NCBI GenBank assembly: GCA_002279795.1
Contig: NCCT01000015.1
Location: 1-58,419 of the forward strand
Reading direction: 5' to 3'
Length of the DNA stretch: 58,419 nt
Origin: Hydrogenophilales bacterium 12-61-10
GTDB taxonomy: Bacteria > Pseudomonadota > Gammaproteobacteria > Burkholderiales > Thiobacillaceae
Shown: piece by piece, positions 36,184-46,685 of the stretch
Layout: every line of letters starts with the position of its first letter
How positions within the stretch are numbered: position 1 is the first letter of the stretch
Made by a program: the position numbers and the translations under genes
Notes under the pieces: model-generated
Databases searched by the model: none
What the model was told of the DNA's origin: nothing
Seen by the model: only the letters and a program-made list of their open reading frames with translations

Positions 36184-37609
36184 CCGCCTTCTCCTGACTG
36201 GGTTTGAGGGGCAATCGTACCTGCACGCGCAAGCCGCCCGACCGGCCCGGCCCGAGTTCGAGCGTGCCGCCCATCAGGGCTGCGCGTTCGCGCAAGCTAA
36301 GCAAGCCAAGAGAACTTGCGACGACGCCCGAAATGCCGCACCCATTGTCCTCGATCGCCAGCCCGTACTGATCATCGCGGGCGCTCCCTTCAATCCAGAC
36401 CTGACTGGCATCGGCATGACGGGCAACATTGGTCAACGCTTCCTGAACAATACGATAAAGCTGGGTCGCCTGTTCAGGCGACAGGCGCTCATCGTGCTCG
36501 ATGATGGCCGCGCACGGCACGCGCGTGTCCTCCGAAAACCGCTGCGCCTTGTGCGTCAGCGCGGCGCCCAGTCCCAGATCATCGAGCAAGGGTGGCCGCA
36601 ACTCGCCCGCGATGCGGCGCGCGGTCGCGACCCCGTCTCCCAGCAGACGGTTCATCCGCTCGATAGGCTCGGCCATGTCCGGCACGTTTTTGAAATGGTG
36701 ATTCAGGCTCATTTTCAGCGCGGTAAAGATCTGCCCCAGCTGGTCGTGAACCTCGCGCGCGAGGCGGCGGCGCTCCACCTCGATTCCATTGTCCAGGCGC
36801 TGGGCAAAAGCCGCGATCTCGCCGCGCGCTTTTTCAAGCTCGGCGGTGCGATGGACGACCTCGGATTCCAGATGCGCATTTGCGTATTGCAAGGCGTGTT
36901 CGGCGCGGATGCGGCGCTTCTGCTCGCGTAGCAGCAAAACATAGGCGCCGGTGATCAAAACGATGCCCAGTAACGTCAAGCCGCCTTCTGACCAGAATGC
37001 ACGCTGTTTCAGCGTGGCGACTTTCTGGTTACGCGCGTCGATTTCCTGGCGCAGCACACGATCGAGCCGGGCGAAGTCCGCACGGATGGCTTCCATCGTC
37101 ACGCGACCGCCATTAGCCTGAATCGCTTTCAGCGCTTCATCGAAGCCCTGCAACCGGCGAGTCTCGACGCCCTGCCGTGCAAGTTCGATTCGATGATCGA
37201 TCAGTTTATTGAGGTTTTGCCGGACCCCGTGCGTAAGCGGCAGATGCGCAAGCTGCTGTGACAGCTGGTCAAATGCCGGGCCGATTTGCGCCAGCCCGGT
37301 CTGGTAGGGGCCAAGATAGTCCGGGTCGCCGGTCAGAATGTAACCGCGTTGACCCGTTTCCAGATCCTTGAGCAACGACAGCACCTTGCCGCTGCTCACC
37401 ACGCCTTCGCGTGCCTGGGCGCGCAAGTTGGTGGTTTCCTCCATCACGAGCAAGTTCTGGTAACTATTGAGCGCAACCAGAATAAACAAGACCAGCCCCA
37501 CCAGCACGAGCAGGGCAATGTTGAAATCAATCCGAGGCGCGTAAGCAGTTTTTGCCAATCTTCGAGCGGTCCAGCAAGGTGCAACAGTCAAACCATAACC
37601 GAATTTCAT
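36164..37609 (-). CDS. CHASE3-domain sensor histidine kinase (HisKA_3 type)
   Basis: The 481-residue membrane kinase has one helix at about 30-50, a periplasmic CHASE3-like helical domain (DLETGQRGYILTGDPDYLGPY), a second helix (about 203-220) and a coiled-coil linker. The dimerization segment has the phospho-acceptor His in RRRLAREVHDQLGQ (about residue 288), and the HATPase domain has N (EALTNVARHA) and DNGCGI. I start at ATG 37609. Longer frames upstream run antisense to the Rieske gene and are spurious. The C terminus overlaps the response regulator, so together they form a two-component system. The stimulus is unknown. Confidence 0.9.
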   Translation of the reverse strand: MKFGYGLTVAPCWTARRLAKTAYAPRIDFNIALLVLVGLVLFILVALNSYQNLLVMEETTNLRAQAREGVVSSGKVLSLLKDLETGQRGYILTGDPDYLGPYQTGLAQIGPAFDQLSQQLAHLPLTHGVRQNLNKLIDHRIELARQGVETRRLQGFDEALKAIQANGGRVTMEAIRADFARLDRVLRQEIDARNQKVATLKQRAFWSEGGLTLLGIVLITGAYVLLLREQKRRIRAEHALQYANAHLESEVVHRTAELEKARGEIAAFAQRLDNGIEVERRRLAREVHDQLGQIFTALKMSLNHHFKNVPDMAEPIERMNRLLGDGVATARRIAGELRPPLLDDLGLGAALTHKAQRFSEDTRVPCAAIIEHDERLSPEQATQLYRIVQEALTNVARHADASQVWIEGSARDDQYGLAIEDNGCGISGVVASSLGLLSLRERAALMGGTLELGPGRSGGLRVQVRLPLKPSQEKADADSDH

Positions 37610-37746
37610 TTCGCCGGCACACGCGGCGCCAGATGGCCGCCAGGCGAACGGCCCGTCATGCCGACAGCCCGCCGGGGAGATCGCCTCCCTGGTGACCCGC
37701 AAGCAGCAAGTGTTCGCGCCGCCGGGCCCAGTCCAAGCCGGAGCTA

Positions 37747-38856
37747 CTAAAGGTGTGGCGCAAGCTCGCGCCGCAGAAAGGCATGAAAATGCATCATCCC
37801 GTCTTCGAGCGGCGACTGATACGGCCCGGTTTCGTTCAGGCCCTGCTGATACAGCGCGCGCCGCCCGCGCTGCATCCGCGTGCAGATGACGTCGTCTTCG
37901 ATCGCTGTTTCCTGGTAAGCCGCCTGCTGGGCTTCGATGAAGGCGCGCTCGAACAGCACGATATCTTCGGGGTAATAAAACTCGACGACGTTGCGGCAGG
38001 ATTCGATGCCGGTGGGGATGATCGACGACACCACCAGCACATGCGGATACCACTCGACCATCAGGCCGGGGTAGTAGGTCAGCCAGATGGAGCCGTGCGC
38101 CGGCACCTTGCCGCGCTGGTAGGCCATCACCTGCTCGTGCCAGCGCTGGTAAACCGGCGACCCGGCCTTGGCCAGCCCGCGATTGACGCCCACGGTCTGT
38201 ACCGACCACCAGTCGCCGTATTCCCACTTCAGGTCGTCGCAGGTCACGAATTGGCCAAGGCCGGGATGCGCAGGGCCGACGTGGTAATCCTCCAGGTACA
38301 CCTCGATAAAGGTTTTCCAGTTGCAGGCGTAATCGGTCACCTGCACCGAGTCGAGCCTGAAGCCGGAAAAGTTGAGGTCGCGCACCGCCTGCATGCCGGC
38401 CAGATCGGCGTTGACGTCGCGTTCGCCGGCGAACAGCAGGCCCTGCCAGGTTTGCAGGCCGCTGCGCTTGAGGTTCATGCAGGGATTGCCCGGGAATTCT
38501 GGCGCGCCCAGCAACGTGCCCTGGCTGTCGTAGGTCCAGCGATGAATCGGGCAGACGATGTTGCCGGACGGCAGCGTGCCGCGTCCCTCCAGCATGATGG
38601 CCTGGCGATGACGGCACACGTTGGACAGCAACTCGGTGCCGGCGCTGCTGTTGACCAGCAGCTTCGCGCCGTCGAACACTTCCAGCGCGTGATAATCGCC
38701 CGGCTCGGGCACCATCAATTGATGCCCGACATAGCCGGAACCCTGCTTGAATAAATATTCGCGTTCCAGCGCGTACACAGCGGGATCGAAATACCAGGAC
38801 ACAGGCAATTGAGGCGAAGTAAGCGACAAGGCGCTGGATTCGGCGAGATCGCTCAT
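37747..38856 (-). CDS. Rieske non-haem iron oxygenase, alpha subunit
   Basis: The 369-residue protein has an N-terminal Rieske [2Fe-2S] centre (CRH...CPIH, in NVCRHRQAIM and GNIVCPIHRW, about residues 80-102). The catalytic domain carries the mononuclear iron ligands in EDYHVGPAHPG (His...His, about 195-203). Such enzymes hydroxylate or demethylate aromatic or quaternary-amine substrates using a partner reductase, which is not in the window. The sequence is closest in feel to the choline/carnitine monooxygenase and aromatic-ring groups, and the substrate cannot be assigned. I choose ATG 38856 (GTAGGG upstream). Confidence 0.87.
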   Translation of the reverse strand: MSDLAESSALSLTSPQLPVSWYFDPAVYALEREYLFKQGSGYVGHQLMVPEPGDYHALEVFDGAKLLVNSSAGTELLSNVCRHRQAIMLEGRGTLPSGNIVCPIHRWTYDSQGTLLGAPEFPGNPCMNLKRSGLQTWQGLLFAGERDVNADLAGMQAVRDLNFSGFRLDSVQVTDYACNWKTFIEVYLEDYHVGPAHPGLGQFVTCDDLKWEYGDWWSVQTVGVNRGLAKAGSPVYQRWHEQVMAYQRGKVPAHGSIWLTYYPGLMVEWYPHVLVVSSIIPTGIESCRNVVEFYYPEDIVLFERAFIEAQQAAYQETAIEDDVICTRMQRGRRALYQQGLNETGPYQSPLEDGMMHFHAFLRRELAPHL

Positions 38857-39158
38857 GGCGCACCCTACAAAATCAGCCCCCTTCCGGTATGCACCAGAAG
38901 CGGCAGGCGTGACCGAAACGGCCACCATTAATAAAGTATCGGCGAAAAAAATGGAGCAGAAACAAGGACGCGACCGCCCCGAAGCCCACCGATTCAACCC
39001 ATGACTCCCTGACGGCACCCGCATGAGCCTTTGGGGAGGGGCGGGGATTCTAGCACAGCCCGCCCGTTCCCTGCCCGGCCGAATTGACCCACAACGGGTA
39101 CGGTCTTGTTCTGCCCGTCCCGGCTAAAATGGCGTTTTAATTAGATCAGGAACCCTCC
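38857..39158. other. Promoter region, about 300 bases between Rieske gene and CDGSH gene
   Basis: The two flanking genes are divergent, so both promoters must lie here. TAAAAT at 39124-39129 resembles a -10 box for the CDGSH gene. I see no hairpins or recognisable operator. Confidence 0.4.
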
Positions 39159-39410
39159 ATGTCCGACCCCGTTGTGTATGACCGCGCCCCCGCCGAACTC
39201 GAACTCGAACCGGGCGAATACTGGTGGTGTACTTGCGGCCGCTCGATGACTCAGCCGTTTTGCGACGGTTCGCACGAAGGCACCGAATTTGAGCCCCAGT
39301 CGTTTGTCATCGCGGAAAAGTCCACGGTCTGGCTGTGCAACTGCAAGCACAGCAAAGACAAACCGTTCTGCGATGGCAGCCATAACGATTTGCCCGACGA
39401 TATTTTTTAA
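39159..39410 (+). CDS. CDGSH iron-sulphur protein (two motifs)
   Basis: The 83-residue protein contains two CDGSH-type [2Fe-2S] sites, CTCGRSMTQPFCDGSH (residues 24-39) and CNCKHSKDKPFCDGSH (about 60-75), each with the C-x-C-x7-C-x3-H pattern. It is related to the mitoNEET-like miner2 class, and clusters are held by three Cys and one His each. The role is not known; electron or Fe-S transfer is plausible. ATG 39159 is preceded by AGGAA. The DUF924 gene starts 28 nt downstream. Confidence 0.92.
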   Translation: MSDPVVYDRAPAELELEPGEYWWCTCGRSMTQPFCDGSHEGTEFEPQSFVIAEKSTVWLCNCKHSKDKPFCDGSHNDLPDDIF

Positions 39411-39437
39411 GCCGGTTTTCGACGCCGTCGTTCTGAC

Positions 39438-40046
39438 ATGAGCCAGGCAGCCAGTCCGGAAGCCGTACTCGACTTCTGGTTTGGCCAGCCCGGCCCCGCG
39501 GCCGAGGTCGCCGCGCGACAACGCCCCCTCTGGTTCGGCAAGTCGGCGGCCAACGACCAGCAGGTCACCGATCGCTTCGCCGACACGCTCACCGCGGCCG
39601 GCGCAGGCCAACTCGACCACTGGGTACGCACTCCACGCGACCAGCTTGCGCTTATTGTCGTGCTCGACCAGTTCCCCCACCATATCCACCGCGATCAAGG
39701 GCTATCGTTCGCCTACGATGCGCAGTCGCTGGCGCTCGCGCTGGACATGATCCAGAGCGGCAACGCTGCCTGCGTCGCGCCGATCGAGCGAGTGTTTGTC
39801 TACCTGCCGCTGGAGCACGCCGAATCGCTGGAGCTGCAAGACCAATCCGTCGCGTTGTACGCGCAGCTTGCCACCGAGGCCCATGCCGCCGAGCGGCCGC
39901 TGTTCGATGGCTTCCTCGATTACGCAGTCAAACACCGCGATGTCGTCGCGCGTTTCGGCCGCTTCCCGCACCGCAACGAATTGCTGGGCCGCCCCAGCAG
40001 CAGCGAAGAAATCGCCTTTCTCCAGCAGCCCGGCTCACGCTTCTAG
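39438..40046 (+). CDS. DUF924 family protein
   Basis: The 202-residue soluble protein is all alpha-helical in appearance. It matches DUF924, with the N-terminal PEAVLDFWFG segment, a KSAANDQQVTDRFADTL region and the highly conserved LALIVVLDQFPHHIHRDQGLSFAYD block (about 72-96), then RFGRFPHRNELLGR near the end. The function is unknown; it is frequently annotated only by domain number. It follows the CDGSH gene closely and precedes metG. Confidence 0.88.
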   Translation: MSQAASPEAVLDFWFGQPGPAAEVAARQRPLWFGKSAANDQQVTDRFADTLTAAGAGQLDHWVRTPRDQLALIVVLDQFPHHIHRDQGLSFAYDAQSLALALDMIQSGNAACVAPIERVFVYLPLEHAESLELQDQSVALYAQLATEAHAAERPLFDGFLDYAVKHRDVVARFGRFPHRNELLGRPSSSEEIAFLQQPGSRF

Positions 40047-40127
40047 CCGTTATTTGGCCCCACTGCGTAAAATGGCGGACTTTGCCCTTTGGGCAACCGT
40101 CCAGCCGGATTTTCATTCAGACCAGCC

Positions 40128-42185
40128 ATGTCCCGCCAAATTCTCGTCACCTCCGCCCTGCCCTACGCCAACGGCAGCATTCACTTAGGCCATCTGGTCG
40201 AATACATCCAGACCGACATCTGGGTGCGCTTCCAGAAAATGCGCGGCCACGCGTGCCACTACGTGTGTGCCGACGACACCCACGGCACTGCCATCATGCT
40301 GCGCGCAGAGAAGGAAGGCATCACCCCGGAAACGCTGATTGGTCGCGTATGGGACGAGCACACGCGCGACTTCGCCGGCTTCCACATCGGCTTCGACCAT
40401 TACTACTCGACGCATTCGGACGAAAACCGCGCGCTGGCCTCGAAGATTTATCTGAGCTTGAAGGACGCCGGGCTGATCGACGTCAAGACCATCGCGCAGC
40501 TCTTCGATCCGGTTAAAAACCTGTTCCTGCCCGATCGTTTCATCAAGGGCGAATGCCCCAAGTGCGGCGCGGCGGACCAGTACGGCGACAACTGCGAAGT
40601 GTGCGGCGCGACCTACAGCCCGACCGAGTTGAAAAACCCGGTATCGGCGGTGTCGGGCGCGACGCCGGTGCACAAGGATTCCGAGCACTACTTTTTCAAA
40701 CTCGGCGCGTGCGAGACCTTCCTGCGCGAGTGGACGACCTCTGGCGCGCTGCAAAGTGAAGCCGCCAACAAGATGCAGGAATGGTTCGCCTCGGGCCTCA
40801 ACAACTGGGACATCAGCCGCGACGCGCCCTACTTCGGCTTCGAAATTCCCGACGCACCGGGCAAGTATTTCTACGTCTGGCTCGACGCGCCGGTCGGTTA
40901 CATGGCGAGTTTCGCCAACTATGCAGCGAACAACGGACTCGATTTCAATGCCTGGTGGGGCGCCGATTCCACAACCGAACTGGTGCATTTCATCGGTAAG
41001 GACATCCTGTATTTCCACGCCCTGTTCTGGCCGGCGATGCTGAAATATTCCGGCCACCGCCTGCCGACCGCGGTCTACGCGCACGGCTTCCTGACGGTGA
41101 ACGGGCAGAAGATGTCGAAATCACGCGGTACGTTCATCACCGCTGAAAGTTATCTGGATTCGGGTCTGAATCCGGAATGGCTGCGCTATTACTTCGCGGC
41201 CAAACTGAACGGTTCGATGGAAGATCTCGACCTCAACCTGGACGACTTCACCGCACGGGTGAACTCGGATCTGGTCGGTAAATTCATCAACATCGCCAGC
41301 CGCACGGCCGGTTTCATCCACAAGATCTTCGAGGGCACACTCGCCGACGGCGTGGCGAATATCGAACTCATCGGCGCATTCCAGGCAGCCGCCAGCGACA
41401 TCGCCGCGCACTACGTAGCGCGCGACTACGGCCGCGCGCTACGCGAAATCATGGCGCTGGCCGACCGCGCCAACCAGTATGTCGCTGACGAAAAACCCTG
41501 GGAATTGGCAAAACAACCCGAAGCCGTCTATCGCCTGCATGAAGTCTGCACGGTGGCGGTCAATTGCTTCCGCCTGCTGACGCTGTACCTGAAGCCGGTG
41601 CTGCCGAAACTCGCCGAGCAGGTCGAAGCCTTCCTCAATATTGACCCACTGACCTGGGACGACGCGCAAACCCTGTTCATCCGTCACCGCATCAACGCAT
41701 ACACCCACCTGATGACCCGAATCGACCCCAAATCCATCGAAACCATGATGGACGCCAACAAGCAGAACCTTGAAGCCACGCCGGCCCCCGCACCAACACG
41801 CCATGCCGAAGCGCAGGCGCACGCCGCCCAACCGGTAGCCGCTGCGCCGGTTGCCGAAACGATCAGCATCGACGATTTCGCCAAGATCGACCTGCGCATC
41901 GCCCGTATCGCCAACGCCGAACACGTCGAAGGCGCGGACAAACTGCTGCGCCTGACGCTCGATCTGGGTGATTTGGGCACGCGTCAGGTATTCGCCGGCA
42001 TCAAGTCGGCCTACGCGCCGGAATCGCTGGTCGGCCGCTTCACCGTGATGGTCGCCAACCTCGCCCCGCGCAAGATGAAGTTCGGCATGAGCGAAGGCAT
42101 GGTGCTGGCCGCCTCGGGCGACACGCCGGGCCTGTTCATCCTGTCGCCCGATTCCGGCGCGCAGCCCGGCATGAAGGTGAAATGA
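40128..42185 (+). CDS. metG: Methionyl-tRNA synthetase with C-terminal tRNA-binding domain
   Basis: MetRS charges tRNA-Met. The 685-residue protein has the HIGH-type motif [15 protein letters not shown] (about 8-22), a zinc knuckle with four cysteines ([21 protein letters not shown], about 142-162), the KMSKS motif as [12 protein letters not shown], and a C-terminal EMAP-like tRNA-binding domain ([13 protein letters not shown] onward). I choose ATG 40128; an upstream extension runs into the intergenic region. The acylphosphatase gene overlaps its stop by four bases. Confidence 0.97.
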   Translation: MSRQILVTSALPYANGSIHLGHLVEYIQTDIWVRFQKMRGHACHYVCADDTHGTAIMLRAEKEGITPETLIGRVWDEHTRDFAGFHIGFDHYYSTHSDENRALASKIYLSLKDAGLIDVKTIAQLFDPVKNLFLPDRFIKGECPKCGAADQYGDNCEVCGATYSPTELKNPVSAVSGATPVHKDSEHYFFKLGACETFLREWTTSGALQSEAANKMQEWFASGLNNWDISRDAPYFGFEIPDAPGKYFYVWLDAPVGYMASFANYAANNGLDFNAWWGADSTTELVHFIGKDILYFHALFWPAMLKYSGHRLPTAVYAHGFLTVNGQKMSKSRGTFITAESYLDSGLNPEWLRYYFAAKLNGSMEDLDLNLDDFTARVNSDLVGKFINIASRTAGFIHKIFEGTLADGVANIELIGAFQAAASDIAAHYVARDYGRALREIMALADRANQYVADEKPWELAKQPEAVYRLHEVCTVAVNCFRLLTLYLKPVLPKLAEQVEAFLNIDPLTWDDAQTLFIRHRINAYTHLMTRIDPKSIETMMDANKQNLEATPAPAPTRHAEAQAHAAQPVAAAPVAETISIDDFAKIDLRIARIANAEHVEGADKLLRLTLDLGDLGTRQVFAGIKSAYAPESLVGRFTVMVANLAPRKMKFGMSEGMVLAASGDTPGLFILSPDSGAQPGMKVK

Positions 42186-42463
42186 GCGGGCAGACCCTGC
42201 GCCTGGTCATTCATGGCCGGGTGCAAGGCGTGTTTTACCGTGAGTCCCTGCGGCAGCAGGCACTCCGACTCAATGTCACGGGCTGGGCGCGCAACCGCGC
42301 TGATGGCACGGTAGAAGCAATCATCCAGGGCAGCGCCGATTCAGTCAGCAAGCTGCTGGAATGGGCGCATCGCGGGCCGCCGCTGGCGAAGGTGACCCAT
42401 ATCGATGTGGAAACCGCCCGTGGTGAGTCGTCGGCCTTCGAGATTCAGGCGTCAAGCGACTGA
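42182..42463 (+). CDS. acyP: Acylphosphatase
   Basis: The 93-residue enzyme hydrolyses acyl phosphates. The catalytic loop [14 protein letters not shown] holds the phosphate-binding Arg (about 21) and the Asn of [15 protein letters not shown] (about 38). Size and both motifs are complete. ATGA overlap couples it to metG. Confidence 0.93.
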   Translation: MSGQTLRLVIHGRVQGVFYRESLRQQALRLNVTGWARNRADGTVEAIIQGSADSVSKLLEWAHRGPPLAKVTHIDVETARGESSAFEIQASSD

Positions 42464-42486
42464 ATCCCATTGCATAAAACCCGGAC

Positions 42487-42585
42487 AAAAAAATGCCCAG
42501 CTCCTGAGAGCCGGGCAGAGAATCCAACTTATGAGGAAGGATTGGAGGAGACAACACTGAGAGCAATTGCTGCGTCATCAGCGTT
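42487..42585 (-). ncRNA. Candidate small RNA with anti-Shine-Dalgarno segments
   Basis: A minus-strand transcription unit lies in the dnaE-acyP gap. TTGACA (42620-42615), a 17-nt spacer and GAAGAT (42597-42592) predict a start near 42585. The RNA of about 100 nt ends in a strong terminator: TGCCCGGCTC and GAGCTGGGCA pair as a 10-bp stem with one G-U pair and a 4-nt loop (42517-42494), then seven T residues to 42487. Between start and hairpin the RNA is C/U-rich and contains CTCCTCC and CCTTCCTC, each complementary to Shine-Dalgarno sequences. No reading frame with a start codon fits. This is the pattern of a base-pairing regulatory RNA; expression is not shown. Confidence 0.65.
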
Positions 42586-42591
42586 ATAAGT

Positions 42592-42620
42592 ATCTTCTAA
42601 TATTCTTGTATGCCTGTCAA
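42592..42620 (-). promoter_or_regulatory. Promoter of the candidate small RNA
   Basis: A perfect -35 box TTGACA (42620-42615) and, 17 nt later, a weaker -10 GAAGAT (42597-42592), on the minus strand. Confidence 0.6.
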
Positions 42621-42677
42621 CACTTATTTGCCGTCCAATGCTGAATCGGTAGGTTTATACCGCCTCGATCGAAGCAA

Positions 42678-45600
42678 TCAGTAAACCACGTTGACCGCTT
42701 CGGGCTTGAGCCAGCCCCTGAGCGACTCCAGCAGGCGGTCGTCCAGCCGTACCCGCCAGCCTTCTCCCAGCCGCACCCGGCAACGGGCATGGGTGTTTTG
42801 ATACTCCACCCAGACCGGGCATCCACCTTCCTGCGCCTTGTAGGCATCGAGCAGTTCGGCCAGCTTGCGGCCATTGCCTGGTTGCGCACTGACCTGTCCA
42901 TTGCAAACCAGGCGCAGCCCCTGCGCAAAACGGGTGCGAGCGCCGGCCAGATCGTAAATCTTCTCGGCCGTTACCCGCATTCCGCCCGAATACTCGTCGC
43001 GGTTGATTTTGCCTTCGATCACCAGCAGGGCATCGTCTTTCAAGAAATGTCGGTTCTGCTCGTACAGCTCGTTGAAAATCACCACTTCGATCTGCGCAGT
43101 GGCGTCGTCCAGCAGCAGGATCAGCATCTTGCCGCGCCGCGTCATCTGGGTACGCAGCGAGACGACAATGCCGGCCAGCATCACCGGATCGCGCGACGGT
43201 TCCAGGCTGTTGAGCTGGCGCTTGGCAAAGCCGGATACCTCGCTCAGATACGAGGTAAAGGGGTGGCCGCTGAAAAAATACCCGAGTGCGGACTTCTCCT
43301 GGATCAGCTTGTCCAGATCCGACCAGTACGGCACATCGACCAGATCTTCGCCGCCCTCGAGGGCTTCGCCGAACAGGCCGACCTGCCCGCCGCTCCGCGC
43401 CGCACGGTCGGCGGTTTCGAGCGCCGCACCGACCGAGGCCATCAGGCTGGCGCGATGATCGTTGATCGTGTCGAACGCGCCGGCTTTGACCAGCGCCTCG
43501 AGCACGCGACGGTTGAGGTAGCGCTTGTCCACCCGTCGCGTCAAATCGAACAGGCCCTGGTACGGGCCATTCGTTTCGCGCTCGGCCACGATCGCGCCGA
43601 TGGCCGCTTCGCCGCTGCCCTTGATCGCACCGAGGCCATAGCGGATCGCAGTTTTCGACACCGGCTCGAAGCGATACAGCGACTGGTTGATGTCGGGCGG
43701 CAGCATGGTCAGGCCGTTGCTGCGGCAGTCTTCATAAAAAATCCGCACCTTGTCGGTATCGGACATCTCGGACGACATCGTCGCCGCCATGAACTCAGCC
43801 GGGTAATAGGCCTTGAGCCAGGCGGTGTGATACGCGATCAGCGCATAGGCGGCCGAGTGCGACTTGTTGAAGCCGTATTCAGCGAACTTCTCCATCAGGT
43901 CGAACAGCCGCCCGGCGATCTTGTCCTCGACGCCGCGCTTGGCCGCGCCGTCGAGGAAAATCGTGCGCTGCACGGCCATTTCCTCGGGTTTCTTTTTACC
44001 CATGGCGCGCCGCAGCATGTCTGCGGCACCGAGGCTGTAGCCCGCCAGAATCTGCGCCACCAGCATCACCTGTTCCTGGTAGACGATGATGCCGTAGGTC
44101 GACTTCAGCACCGGTTCGAGGTCCGGATGGAAATACTCCGGCTTCTGCTTGCCCTGCTTGCGCGCGATGAAGTCGTCCACCATGCCGGAGCCGAGCGGAC
44201 CCGGGCGGTTCAGCGCCATCAGCGCGATGATGTCTTCGAAGCAGTCGCCCCTGAGCTTCTTTTCCAGATCCTTGGCCGAGCGCGATTCGGATTGGAACAC
44301 CGCCGTGGTGTTGCCGTCGGCGAACAGCTTGTACACCGCGCGGTCGTCCAGCGGCAGGTCTTCCAGGCGGAAGTCCTTGCGGTCTTCATGGCGCTGCACG
44401 AAGCGCACCGCCTCGGCCAGGATAGTCAGCGTGCGCAGGCCGAGAAAGTCGAACTTGACCAGACCGATCGCCTCGACGTCGTCCTTGTCGAACTGCGACA
44501 CCGCCGAGCCCGAGCCTTCGGCCTGGTACAGCGGGCAAAAGTCGGTCAGCTTGCCCGGCGCGATCAGCACGCCGCCGGCGTGCATGCCGACGTTGCGGGT
44601 GATGCCTTCGAGTTTTTCGGCCAGCGGCAGCAGCTCGGCGAGTTCTTCTTCGGCGGCGGCGCGCTCGTCGATCTGCGGTTCCTTCTCGCGCGCCTCGGCG
44701 AGCGAAATCCCCAGCTCGTTGGGCACCAGCTTGACGAACTTGTCGACGAACAGATATGGCAGGTCGAGCACGCGACCGACGTCGCGCAGCACCGCCTTGG
44801 CCGCCATGGTGCCAAACGTGGCGATCTGCGACACCGAGTCCGCACCGTAGCGGCGCTTGACGTAATCGATGACGCGATCGCGCCCGTCCTGGCAAAAGTC
44901 GATATCGAAGTCGGGCATCGACACCCGCTCGGGATTCAGAAAGCGCTCGAACAGCAGGTCGTAGGCCAGCGGGTCGAGATCGGTAATGCTGAGGCAATAG
45001 GCCACCAGCGAGCCTGCCCCCGAGCCGCGACCCGGGCCGACCGGCACGCCGTTGTGCTTGGCCCAGTTGATGAAGTCGGACACGATCAGGAAGTAGCCGG
45101 GAAAGCCCATTTGAATGATCGTGCCGAGCTCGAACTCCAGCCGCGCGACATATTCCGGCATTTTTGCGGCGCGCACCGCTTCATCCGGATAGAGATGGGC
45201 CATGCGTGCCTGCAGACCTTCGTGCGAACGCTGCCGCATGTAGTCGTCGAGACTCATGCCGTCCGGCGTCGGGAAATCGGGCAGGCGGCTCTTGCCGAGT
45301 TCCAGCGTGAGATTGCAGCGCTTGGCGATTTCGACGCTGTTGGCAAGGGCCTCCGGCAAGTCGGCGAACAGTTCCGCCATTTCTTCCTGCGACTTGAGAC
45401 AGGAACTGGATCGGGTGGGTGGCCACCGCCGGCAGATTGAGCGCGGCGCCAATGTCCAGCAGGCCGTCGATCAGGCGTTCGCTGTGCGGCTGGCCAAAGC
45501 GTTGCAGTTCCAGGTAATAGCGCCCGGGAAACAGGCTCGCCCACGCCGCGGCGGCCGCACGTGCGGCATCGGTTTTGTCGTCGAGCAGCGCTTGCGCCAC

Positions 45601-46014
45601 ATTGCCGCCGTCGCCGCCCGACAAGGCCAGCAAACCCTCGCTGTTTTCGGCCAGCCAGGCAGGGTCGATCTCGGCACGGCCGCGGTGGATGTTGTGCTGG
45701 TACGCCCGCGAGAGCAGTTCGCACAGGCGGCGATAGCCTTCGCGGTGCTGCACCAGCAGCAGCAGCCGCGAGGGCCGGTTGCGGTCGGCGGCATTGCTGA
45801 TCCACACGTCGCAGCCGAATACGGGCTTGATTCCCGCGCTGCGCGCTGCGCGGTAAAACTTGACCCAGCCGAAGGTGTTCGACAGATCGGACAGACCCAG
45901 CGCCGGCATCGCGGTGTCGCGCGCGCGCTTGACCGCGCCGTCCACCCGCACCAGGCCATCGGCGACGGAATATTCGGTGTGCAGGCGGAGATGGACAAAA
46001 CGCGGGTCGGTCAT
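42678..46014 (-). pseudogene. dnaE: dnaE, DNA polymerase III alpha subunit, with internal deletion and frameshift
   Basis: Two frames together encode most of the replicative polymerase. The 5' part (46014 to about 45400) gives the PHP domain (MTDPRFVHLRLHTEYSVADGL start) up to ATHPIQFL. The 3' part (about 45398 to 42678) resumes at LKSQEEMAELFADLPEALAN and continues through the catalytic palm (PDFDIDF, PVGPGRGSGAGS) and the OB fold. Between the two, the segment normally running DDFxAHEARVCIAEG...QY is absent, about 38 codons, and the frame changes. The visible parts amount to about 1,111 residues against about 1,150 expected. The gene is essential, so either the read or assembly is wrong here, or the protein is rescued by some means. 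Confidence 0.9.
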
Positions 46015-46075
46015 AGGAAAACAGCAGACAGGCGGGGCAGTATTTTAACGCCGGGGCGCACGCCCAAGGCGCTCA

Positions 46076-46104
46076 AAAACAAAAAGGCAGCCGCAGCTGC
46101 CTTT
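46076..46104 (-). terminator. Intrinsic terminator of efp
   Basis: AAAGGCAG (46083-46090) and CTGCCTTT (46097-46104) form a stem with a 6-nt loop. Read on the minus strand, they are followed by a T-rich tail at 46085-46074. It separates efp from dnaE. Confidence 0.85.
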
Positions 46105-46124
46105 GTGCGTAAAACCAGCGTCGC

Positions 46125-46685
46125 TCAGTTGGCGCGGCGCTTGAATTCGTTGGTACGGGTATCGATCTCAATCATGTCGCCGATATCCACAAAAGCTGCG
46201 ACCGGCAGTTCATACCCGGTGGGCTTGATGCGGGCGGGCTTCATCACCTTGCCGGAGGTATCACCGCGCACGGCGGGCTCGGTGTATTCGACTTCGCGGA
46301 TGACGGTGGTGGGCATTTCAACCGAGATGGCCTTGCCTTCGTAAAACACCACTTCGAGCGGCATGCCATCGTCCAGATAATTCAGCGCGTCGCCCAGGTT
46401 GTCGGCTTCGATTTCATACTGGTTGTATTCAGTATCCATGAACACATACAGCGGATCGGCGAAATAAGAATAGGTGCAATCCTTGCGATCCAGCGACACC
46501 TGCTCGAACTTGTCGTCGGCACGGTAAACCGTCTCTGTGCCGGAACCGTTCAACAGATTTTTAAGCTTCATCTTGACGACGGATGAGTTGCGGCCGGATT
46601 TCGAGAATTCGGCTCTCACCACGACCATCGGGTCTTGGCCGATCATCACGACGTTGCCGACGCGGAGTTCCTGGGCGGTTTTCAT
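46125..46685 (-). CDS. efp: Elongation factor P (EarP-modified type)
   Basis: EF-P relieves ribosome stalling at polyproline. The 186-residue protein has the KOW-like N-terminal domain and the modification loop KSGRNSSVV, where Arg32 is the site rhamnosylated by EarP; E. coli-type EF-P has Lys34. The C-terminal OB domains end in [12 protein letters not shown]. earP lies about 140 nt upstream in the same orientation, confirming the rhamnosyl-arginine class. A terminator follows. Confidence 0.96.
   Translation of the reverse strand: MKTAQELRVGNVVMIGQDPMVVVRAEFSKSGRNSSVVKMKLKNLLNGSGTETVYRADDKFEQVSLDRKDCTYSYFADPLYVFMDTEYNQYEIEADNLGDALNYLDDGMPLEVVFYEGKAISVEMPTTVIREVEYTEPAVRGDTSGKVMKPARIKPTGYELPVAAFVDIGDMIEIDTRTNEFKRRAN

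Noticed and set aside
37610-38863. Long N-terminal extension of the CHASE3 kinase
   Set aside because: It runs antisense-frame through the Rieske gene; the kinase has a credible ATG at 37609 before its first helix.
42531-42560. Nine-codon plus-strand micro-ORF (ATG at 42531)
   Set aside because: It is antisense to the candidate small RNA and lacks its own ribosome-binding site; the purine-rich sequence is the complement of the C/U blocks.
45396-45402. Programmed ribosomal frameshift in dnaE
   Set aside because: Conserved residues are physically missing, and no slippery heptamer with stimulatory structure is seen, so a deletion is the simpler view.
42789-45440. 883-codon plus-strand frame antisense to dnaE
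   Set aside because: It is His/Arg/Gln-rich shadow sequence; dnaE itself is clear on the other strand.
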